This document shows positions 52,891 through 61,800 of a stretch of DNA of 64,000 nt, piece after piece. Both the position numbers and the translations under genes were made by a program. Below the pieces are notes generated by a model that saw only the letters and a list, made by a program, of their open reading frames with translations, was not told the origin of the DNA and ran no database searches. How positions within the stretch are numbered: position 1 is the first letter of the stretch; each line of letters opens with the position of its first letter. This DNA comes from Tubulanus polymorphus (taxonomy: Eukaryota; Nemertea; Palaeonemertea; Tubulaniformes; Tubulanidae): positions 11,599,001 through 11,663,000 of the forward strand of contig NC_134025.1 in NCBI RefSeq assembly GCF_964204645.1, given 5' to 3'.

Positions 52891-53807
52891 TCTGCAACGA
52901 AGGACCGACACGTCAAACCTGGACTTATAAACTAGTTTTATACGTCCATAGTAAAAAAAAACACGTGTCATTAATGCGCTATAATATGCTATATCGACTA
53001 TGGATCGTGGGCTCCGCATTTTGTAGCAAAAACTAAATCCAATCGGAACACGATGTGTATATTTACCTTAAACCGGAACGTTTATGAGAACCGACCAAAC
53101 TGTCAAGAGTGCGCCCTGTTCATTGAATGTTTGAGAAAACCTAAACCCAGGGATTGAGTCACATCATAAAATCCCCCTAGACAGATAGAATAATAAAACG
53201 ATAGTCGACTTCATACAGCTGTTGACATTCTGTACCAGATGGCCACAGTCGCTTCCTGTTTTCTGAAAAAAATGCCACGACTTCCAAGAAAGTGTCGATA
53301 ATCAACTTAATAGTTTGAAAATATGTTTATGCTTCAAAGAGAAATATCTATCAGACTACGCGCGAATTCAAGAAATATCAACAGTTCAGTTGTATCATCT
53401 AAAAGACCGATGGTACCATCCAATAAAGTTATCAGGAAATAAAATACAAAATGCGAATAGGATTTTGACTGTAGGCCTATATAATGACTAAACATCTGGA
53501 GCGATATAAGCATTTACCACGGTGACCGGTTTGTCAGAAAACTAGGCCGCAGACAGAAGTCACATTGGACTCGTAACCCGACAGCTTAAGCGACTACTCA
53601 TAATATAGATAATGTATTTTATTTTAGATGAACATAAAATTAATCAGACATCGGAAAATTCTTAGCCGCTTGAAATTTTTGAATTAATACCGGGGTCGAG
53701 GGGCTTTGCGGTCTCAATTAAGAGGGCTTGTCCAGATTTTGATATTGTCGGAGCGACCCCGTGCATGTCCTGGCAAGTGAGTGGTACAAAGCGTCTATAG
53801 AAACAAA
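52891..53807. promoter_or_regulatory. Divergent promoter region between NAGS and NOXRED1
   Basis: 917 bp separates the two start codons, which point away from each other. On the minus strand a TATAAAA lies at 52942-52936, about 46-52 bp before the NAGS ATG. No clear TATA box is seen before NOXRED1. UTRs of both genes must lie here; exact start sites are not visible. Confidence 0.5.
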
Positions 53808-54007
53808 ATGGCGGACGCAGAATGGAAAAAGGCTCCATCAAGCAATGCAGTTGTGGATATCACGGCTAATCTACCAACTCAACAATTTGAAAGTGCAATT
53901 AGCGAAGAATTCGAACAGTATATGGTTCTACGCAAACGATCGCATGCGATTAACTGCGTGATATGTGCCCAAACGGTGTATTTTTGTACAGTTTTGAATC
54001 AAGTTCG
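53808..54007 (+). CDS. NOXRED1: NOXRED1 exon 1
   Basis: Residues 1-66 plus two bases. MADAEWKKAPSSNAVVDITA leads into an acidic helix and a Cys-containing stretch. Donor CG|GTTAGT is required by phase: the other GT (GTAAAC, 54014) would give a stop in exon 2. Confidence 0.82.
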
Positions 54008-57000
54008 GTTAGTAAACAAAAAAGTCAACTCACAGTCACAAAACTGTCAAAGACAAGTCAAAGTTAAAGACATCAAAAAAGATCTTTTGTTCGTTGATCT
54101 GGACCAAGACAGGGCCTCCCCTACTCAAAACTATATCAATTAGGAAGCGGATTTTCGCCAAAGAAAACATATAAGACAGTCGATAAATTTGCCGACACTG
54201 CGTGCATTGATTATTCATATTAATTATTATGGCTATGTTGCCCATCAGTTGTTCTGATTGGCTTACTACACTTGGCTATGCATACGAGGTGCATGAATTA
54301 GAAAATTAAAAAATTCAGTCAAAGATGACTCCTGGCTTCTGTTGTGGCCGGTGGGCAGGGGAGGAGTTTGGAGGGTTAAGTGCACTATTTTGATTTGTAT
54401 CTCTAAATTTGGTCGATTTGTTGCAAAAATATGATTGGTTTCTTTTCTGCTTGAACTTGCAGTGAGAAAAAGGAAGATTTGCAGCACCTGAACAGGAACA
54501 GAGCCACAAGGTTACTGATGGAGGGAATAGAACGCGATCCATTGTTAGTTGGAATTATCGGCGGTGGTCGATTAGGATGTCATATCGCTAATGCGTTGAT
54601 CAAATTTGGGGGTGTCAAACCAGCTGAACTAAGTATCTCCACTCGTAGACCGGAAACGCTAAGTAAGAAGATAAAAATCTCTATAAAAAATGTGATTACC
54701 CTAACTATCTCAGGGCCCAGTTTCTCAAAAAGAATGAACTCTTAGATCTATTAAGATGAACAGAATTAATGAAAAAAATTATATCGATTTGAGCATTAAT
54801 CCTTTTTGAACTGAACCCTGGCTCTCTTATTGCAGCTGTTTATCTGTTGTGTGTAGCCGCCCCTCCAACAATCGACAGACTTCCAGACAAGTCCCTGTCC
54901 ATCTTTGAATGAAGAAAAGCCACATTTACAAGGAAATACTACAACGTATCTCAATGTTATAAGTGAAATACTGTGAGCCATTTTCAAAAGATTTCATTTC
55001 CAAAGATAACTGAAACATAACATAGGGCACGGATTAGGTTACTGGGCAGAGCCTGTTGTGACAAGAATACAGTTTTAGAGCAGTTGATTTCTAAGTTTAG
55101 AAACGTAAGTTAGAATGTCCCCCAAATCAACATTAGACCTTGTGTAGCTGATGAGATAAACTCAATGGGACAGTTGTCTCATGATAGGTATCAATCTGTT
55201 GCCTGGAGCCACCCCTCTCAACGCTTTGTCACCATACTTCCAGTTTCTGATAGTCAATACTTCACCTAAGTGTTCAGGATCTTATCCCAGACATTTTGTA
55301 TCAAAAAATTAACTAACAAATGGAATTCCAGACATCAATTTCATCAATATGCAATAGTCTCCTCCTAACTAGAATCAACTGGAACCAGTGATTATGGTTG
55401 AGTAAGACCATAGAATATAATTCACATTCTGTTGTAATGGTTCTTAGTGTACATGAAAGCATTGGAGTTGAGAGAAGTCTACTGTACTTTCAAAATGTGA
55501 TTGTCAAAACTTCAAACATGGTGGTTTACACAAGCAGGCCTCCAGTGCATTAAAACCATTTCAAGCTTACTTAGCCTACAAGTAAAAATGTTATCAGTCA
55601 GTGCAATGTGTGTATAGCCTAGACCTTTTTTTTTATTCATCTGAATTTTATACTTGTTGTACAATTTGTTACTTTCAGGTAAACTACAAGCTAAAGGTGT
55701 CAAATGCTATTACGATAATGCCAAATTAGTCCAATCTGTACATTTGATTTTTCTGTGCGTGCTTCCGGCTCAACTTCAGTTGGTCATCGACGATATCAAA
55801 GGCAAACTCACGAAAAAGACAGTGCTATACTCGTTGGTACCAGCTGCGCATATCACGCGTTTGAGGCAACTACTGAACTTTCAGTTCATCATCAAACCGG
55901 ACATCGTATGGAATTACGATGGCGAAGATAACTGGGATTACTCACTCGGTTTCGATGAAGTGTTTGAAAAGGAATCGCTCGTTAAACAAACTTGCCCTCT
56001 TGGCAATGCCAAAAAAAGTATGTTATAAGTAACTACCATTTTACTCAGATCATATGGTTAATAAGCCTGCTCGATAGAATCCTATCCATTCTATTTATAT
56101 CTACAGACTTTTCCTCAATGTATAAATCTTAGGAAGAGCATATTAGGGTCATTACAAAGTACATTTCCTTTACCCCGGAATCGATTGCTTCGGACAATAT
56201 GTTACAAATTTTCTCACTCCATGTCATCTTGATAACGACCTACCCCTGAATTCACCTACATGAGAGAGAATACATTTAGGAACAGGAGTTTTTATTGATA
56301 ATCTACTGAGAATATTTGTTATCACCTTGAAGTTCGAACCCCAGATCCAAAATTTCCAAATAAGCAGAGATAAACGTGAACACAGATAGCTATGAACTAA
56401 TTTGACTGTAATTAATGATATGATTTAACAAGTAATTTATACTTTTGAATAGGTTCTATGGTTCAATGTGACAGTAAACTAGCCGAAATATTCATATATG
56501 CCGTAGTGAATATATGCACGCAGTTCAAGATTTGCCGACGCGACACGTTACGTATGGTTCACGACGTAATATTCGATTTAACCGATGACATTCCTCTGAA
56601 ACTGAAAGCCGAACATTTCACACGAATGAAAGAAGACGATACTTCAATGTAAGTAGTATTCATGTCATGAGCGTGGAAACGACTCATCGGAAAAAAAACG
56701 GACCAAAATTTTTAGATTCGTTTCATTCTATTTATGATACAACTAACAGATTTTTCTGAGGCGCATTTGTTTAGAGCAAACTGGATAGGTTAAATGGATT
56801 GTGAACTTATTTGCTCACACCGCAACATTTGGTTTGTCATAAACCTAAATGGTTTTGATAGTACATATAGCATTCGAGGAGATGGCGACATATTCAAACA
56901 TTGAGATAAGTCATCATCTGCTGTCTTACTTAAACCGGAACTCACTGAGCATTACATTTGTTTACCGCACATAAAAATGGTTCCAGTGGCCTCTAAAATT

Positions 57001-57605
57001 GAATAGATCAAAACCTAATTAGTTCGTTCTAAAAAAGTACACCTCTGGTCTCATGTAAGAAGAAGGTTCCACTGTATACACATCAATGCTTTCTTTTTGG
57101 ATATTTTAAAGTGATGGTATCAGCCTTCATAGTTTAGATATTAGCAATGAGTGATGCAAAGTTCTGAGCTCATGATAAAAACTTATCCCTAGATTTATAT
57201 AATTTTTCGCAATTTGTCATTGTACCGTCTTGGTAACGAATGACACTTTGTACTATTAGAAATAAAAAATGAAGATTCATGCGTGTTTTTCGCATGACAG
57301 CAACAGCTTGCGTATAATCGAAAATCCATTCATTGTTTATCAATATAAAAAATACATTTATTTTTTATCAATGTTGATCTTTTTGCTGTAATAAATGCAG
57401 TTTTTGTACATGTGCCATCTACATTAATCTATATATTTTCAGGCCATTTCCGATGTTTGATTTAAGTCTCATCGCTGAAAATGACACGCCTCTCACGAAG
57501 AAACTCAGTCAAGTGGATATTATTCATCACTACGTAAAAAGATATTGTGCTCTATTCGAGGAACATTTCTATAAAGCCAAATGGGGGCAAGGAACTTCAC
57601 AATAG
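53808..57605 (+). CDS. NOXRED1: NADP-dependent oxidoreductase domain protein, NOXRED1-like (complete, 5 exons)
   Basis: A member of the pyrroline-5-carboxylate reductase superfamily; the substrate is not known to me. Exons: 53808-54007, 54463-54662, 55679-56017, 56453-56648, 57443-57605; 1098 bases, 365 aa plus stop (human 359 from memory). N-terminal region 1-92 is helical. The Rossmann fold starts with LLVGIIGGGRLG, whose G-x-G-x-x-G is at 100-105; STRRPE at 126-131 supplies Arg residues placed to hold the NADP 2'-phosphate (inference). QSVHLIFLCVLPAQLQLVID is the next strand-helix of the fold, and a C-terminal helical region ends HYVKRYCALFEEHF. The start ATG at 53808 has AAA before and G after it. 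All junctions keep frame. A general P5CR-like protein is the alternative, but length, long N-terminal extension and C-terminal part fit NOXRED1. Confidence 0.88.
54463..54662 (+). CDS. NOXRED1: NOXRED1 exon 2: dinucleotide-binding loop
   Basis: Residues 67-133. Contains VGIIGGGRLGCHIANALIKF and LSISTRRPETL, the NADP-binding beta-alpha-beta unit. Acceptor CTTGCAG, donor GTAAGA. Confidence 0.93.
54663..55678 (+). other. NOXRED1 intron 2
   Basis: 1016 bp; carries a GGGCCCAGTT-type MITE at its start, otherwise unremarkable. The smaller introns 1 (455 bp), 3 (435 bp) and 4 (794 bp) show no gene; intron 4 has one end of a pogo-like repeat (GGTTCCACTGTA at ~57065). Confidence 0.8.
54712..54831. mobile_element. 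GGGCCCAGTTT-ended palindromic MITE
   Basis: Left GGGCCCAGTTTCTCAAAAAG, right CTTTTTGAACTGAACCCTGG: imperfect inverted repeats of ~20 bp. Starts 50 bp after the NOXRED1 exon 2 donor. A related element ends the window (63697-63845). Confidence 0.65.
55679..56017 (+). CDS. NOXRED1: NOXRED1 exon 3: rest of Rossmann fold
   Basis: Residues 134-246. GVKCYYDNAKLVQSVHLIFL and CVLPAQLQLVIDDIKGKL are the strand-helix pairs. VLYSLVPAAHITRLRQLL follows as in P5CR-type reductases, where this strand leads to the catalytic region. Donor GTATGT, phase 1. Confidence 0.92.
56453..56648 (+). CDS. NOXRED1: NOXRED1 exon 4
   Basis: Residues 247-311; helices including LAEIFIYAVVNICTQFKI. Phase 1 in, phase 2 out; donor GTAAGT. 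Confidence 0.9.
57443..57605 (+). CDS. NOXRED1: NOXRED1 exon 5: C-terminus and stop
   Basis: Residues 312-365, FPMFDLSLIAENDTPLTKKL through FYKAKWGQGTSQ and TAG at 57603-57605. Acceptor TTTTCAG. Confidence 0.9.
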
Positions 57606-57878
57606 ATGATTGTAGCGTACATTTTGCCTTTCTCCGTAGCATCGAGACTGTAAATAATTCAGAGTTGACTAGGCCTACATGCCAAGTTGAGAATGAGGGG
57701 TGTAGTTTATCCAAATAAAGTTTTTGGAAAATGCACCAACTTGGACAGTTTACCAAAAAGGCTTGTGAAGTTTACTGAATTGTCGAGACCGATACATTTG
57801 TTACACCGTATTATGACGTTTATTAGCAACTTTTTTGTTAATTCTATACACATAGTTTATGTACATATCAGAATTATA

Positions 57879-57884
57879 AATAAA
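57879..57884 (+). terminator. NOXRED1 polyadenylation signal (AATAAA)
   Basis: AATAAA 274 bp after the stop, followed by T-rich ACTTTATTTTCC. Another AATAAA at 57714-57719 is a possible earlier site. Confidence 0.55.
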
Positions 57885-58626
57885 CTTTATTTTCCATGAA
57901 TTCGAGTTGCATTGTCGATTGTTTGACGGGATCATTCATAAGTTACATCCATTTCCAAGAGAAGCCGATGACCCCTAAGCTTAGTTGGAATGCACACTGG
58001 GTTGTTCAAGGAACGCAGTGGAATTTGAAAATTAGCAATGAAGGTCTGGCATATTGTTCTGATTAACAAATCTTTATGATCATTTGAGGATTTTTACTTA
58101 TTTCGAACTCATTAAAAAGTAATGATGGAATTAATGGATGATAGATTTCAAGGATGAAGATGCCTTAGAGGATATAAGGATATGCATATGAATAGGATTA
58201 TTTATATGGCGTCTCATTCAAAACAGAAAATCCTTTGGAAGTTGCTTGAAACTCCATCTTGGGGTCATTCATTTATCACGTACGCAATAGGGGAGGGGTC
58301 AGTGCGTGCAATTGCGTACTGTAGTGCTTAATGTATACGAAAAAATGGCAAATTTTGCATACAGAGGGGGGTTGAAAAACCAAGCTCTTCATACATGACC
58401 TTTACACATGCCTTCGTAGTTCTGCCACATCGATTAAAAAGAAACAAGCAAAGATTTTCTCGCCAAGAAGATTTATTACCATGTTGAATATTCACAAATT
58501 TTCTTTATCATTTTAATGGCATAAATATTACTCATCAATCTTGTCCATGATAACATATAGCAATTATGAATTACCCAGTAGTATCCATATATGTACAGTT
58601 GTATACGAGTAAAAACTTTAGCATAA
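57885..58626. other. Spacer between convergent NOXRED1 and SF3B2 3' ends
   Basis: About 740 bp of AT-rich DNA between the two presumed cleavage signals. No gene or repeat recognised. Confidence 0.6.
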
Positions 58627-58632
58627 TTTATT
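58627..58632 (-). terminator. SF3B2 polyadenylation signal (AATAAA)
   Basis: AATAAA on the minus strand 176 bp after the SF3B2 stop codon; a second one lies near 58466-58471. Confidence 0.5.
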
Positions 58633-58807
58633 TACACAATGTATTTCAAAGGGAGTGGTTCGAACACAAATGAAACGAACCCTCATATAAATGAACACGT
58701 GTAAGGTATCTAAGTAATGTCCACTTTTCAATATTTGATTCGTTCACCTTTGACCACACATCTACATGTGAAATGTCTTAATCCACAAAAATATCCAGTA
58801 ACGACAA

Positions 58808-58873
58808 CTAGAATTTGAATTCTTTGTATTTTTTTGCAGCTTTGCCAGATTCTTGTTGCTGTTTCTTCCGTTT
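58808..58873 (-). CDS. SF3B2: SF3B2 last coding exon
   Basis: 21 codons and stop: KRKKQQQESGKAAKKYKEFK plus F, TAG at 58810-58808. The basic KKYKEFKF end is the SF3B2 signature. Confidence 0.97.
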   Translation of the reverse strand, partial: KRKKQQQESGKAAKKYKEFKF

Positions 58874-61800
58874 CTATAAACAAACAAAGAGTTGGACATA
58901 CATTAATGACAAAGTACCTGGTAGTTATAGATTAGAGTGGTGGTAAAATCTGAAAATGTTCATTTTACCCCAAAGCAAACAGTTAGCTTATTTTAATATA
59001 GAAGATTCACACACTTCAATATTTCAAAACGATATCTATAGACATATTGTATTGCTGAAGATGACTAAATAGGATTTAGGATAAAGTCGAAACGTTGAAA
59101 TAAACCATTCACTCAAGGAAACCTTACGGACTCTTTCTTCGTGAGGAATTTAGATACTAGCGTTACAACATTGATAGTGTTTTTTCATCAACGGATAATT
59201 TTGTTGAATTAATAAGCGCCAAATAGTGTAAGCATACCTTCGTTTGTTTGGCCTGATGTTCGGCCACCATATCGCTTAGATCTTCTTTTTCGAGTTGTGA
59301 CTGTTGTTCTTTCAACGTTTCTTCGTATTTTGCTTGCATCGCGGCCGTGTCTAAATCTAACTCTTCAGGGTTAAGGGCCACCTCAACTCCTTCAGAAGCC
59401 AGTCGATCCTTTTTAGCGGCAACCTGTGAACATAACGTGATTTTAGAGAATATTTACATACGAATATACAAAAAATCTTACGCACTGAGGAGATTAATAA
59501 GAGTGTTCATGAAGTACGCATGCGAGCAGCAGCTAGAATGACAAAACTGCTTACATAGCTTGGTAGCTATTTACATTACGCGTCTGAACTCTATGATTGA
59601 TATATTATCTCTAATGATGTTGCCGAATGTAAATGCATAAAAAAGTTATGTAAATGGTCTTGTTTATTGTTGCATTTTTGGGTTGTTAGTCTATTTCATA
59701 ATAGAGTAGATCTCGACGGACATATGACTTTCAAGTCATGGTAATATATGTGTTCACGAGGAAGGAGGTCATCATCCTTACAGTACATTATGTATACATA
59801 AGCTAGGAAATTCAAAATCTGTTCCTTTTTTTTATGCACGTACATAATATCTGCATGTATCATAATTTTGTAATGATAACATCCTGACGATGACTATGAG
59901 AATATAGTTGAAATGCTGAAAATATATTGAATATATGAATATACACGGACAGCGTTACATCGATGGTACATAATGAACACTCCCTGACAATACAGATGAC
60001 AACCTCGCCTCCCAGAGTTGCTTGTTCTAACCAAGTCTCGACACACTGCCAACATGTTTGAACAGCCATGTACTTACAGCCGTAACATCGTAGACATGCG
60101 CGGAACCCATCATCGCGGCGCCGACTGTCGTTTTCTTCTCGGGTAACACTTGGTAAAGTTGCGGCGTCTCGCCACCTTCCATTAGATCCTCAATCTTCTT
60201 CTTACGCAACTCGATCATGTCCGGCGTTTCCATTCCGGCAGGTATCGAACTCAAACCGCTCGGTGTTATGCCGCTGTAAATAAACGAGATATACAATATC
60301 AACCACTACACTTTATAGCTTTGATTTTCTGACTTGCCTGCAGTACAGTAAACTTCACTTATAAACACATCATTGGATTATAAGTCATCACATTCAGTCA
60401 ACCTAACTTAAGTCATCCATCTCTATTTTGAGTCCCAATTAGTATTTCCATTTCAATTCACTAAGTATTAGTCATGATTTGGATAAGTAAAGATCATGAT
60501 CTATTGCAACGTCTACTGCACATACAATAGCACTTCGTTGCAGTAATGTATTTCTTAAACACGTCTGCCCATAATTTGCAAAATATACATGTATACGAAA
60601 GATACATCAAGTTGTAATATGTATTTATGGCATCATGCTTAAAAGGAGAATTAAGCCATATGAACACCCTTGTAATGTCTGGTATTATCCTTGTGTAGGT
60701 TCTTGTTTTTATAAGCAATGTTGGTTTGGGTACGTATTTCCTACATCATCGCAGGAATATGGAGTGGCAGCAGGGGATAAACAAGCTGGCACAACTGCGT
60801 GGTTTCGTGAGACAGGGCAAGATATCTGTGGTGCAGATTTCAATTGCTTAAGTTGAATATTTTCGTGAGAACACGACAGATATGACAATTTAAGAATTCG
60901 TACCCATCAGCTGGAGTAATGAGACCAGTTTTGTCCGGTTCTTCCTCTTCCTCCTCTTCTTCTTCTTCACTCTCTTCTTCCGACTCGGATTCAGATTCCA
61001 TCTCGCCCCATAATGTCTTATCAACCTCTTCCTCTTGAACTGGAACCTAGAACGACGGTCGCAAACACTATATTGTTATGAATAATGCACTTTTTCAGAG
61101 TTAGTACCATAGTGCTTAAGTTATTCTTTCAACAAAATCAGATTGTCATACATTAAATGCAGAAATTTTGAGGGCTTCAAGTAAATTTCTATTTTCATAT
61201 TTGCGTACAGAGAAGGGAGAAAAATCAAAGAAATTTTGCCCATGATCCAAAAAATAAATAGGCTTAGATGATCCTTAACCATTTCATAAGATGATTTCAT
61301 AAGAAACGAAATAAACATCTTAAGATTTTGTTATTTAAAGCTAAAAGTATGAGTCGGTTCAGAAAAGGACTCAGGTAATAGAGAAGCATTTTTTATACGT
61401 TAGAAGTACAAAATATCCAAAATGAGGTAAGCCTGGCTCCTGGTTCAAAAACAGAAGGGCTTTCTGATTTGATCGGGTTCAGTTAAGACAAATGCATATT
61501 TTGATAATTAGAATGCGTCCAGATATACGAAAGAATACTGGCAGTTATTTAGGCTACATACTTGTAATTCTTGAGTAGTCGTTCCGAACACATCTCCATA
61601 CAATGGTTTACCAGTCTCGTCGACGGGTGGTTTACCCCATCCACCAGCGTGATAACCAAATGAACAAGACTGGAAATATCATAAATCACCATAAATATCA
61701 TTGATCTGGATAATAAGGATATACACTTTTACCTGGGACTGTCAGATTATATACAAGAAACAAGAGTGTCTTAGTCACGCCAAAACCAAATCCACTGAGA

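Noticed and set aside
52591-53036. Plus-strand frames between NAGS and NOXRED1.
   Set aside because: They are the complement of NAGS exon 1, which joins exon 2 in phase and gives a transit peptide.
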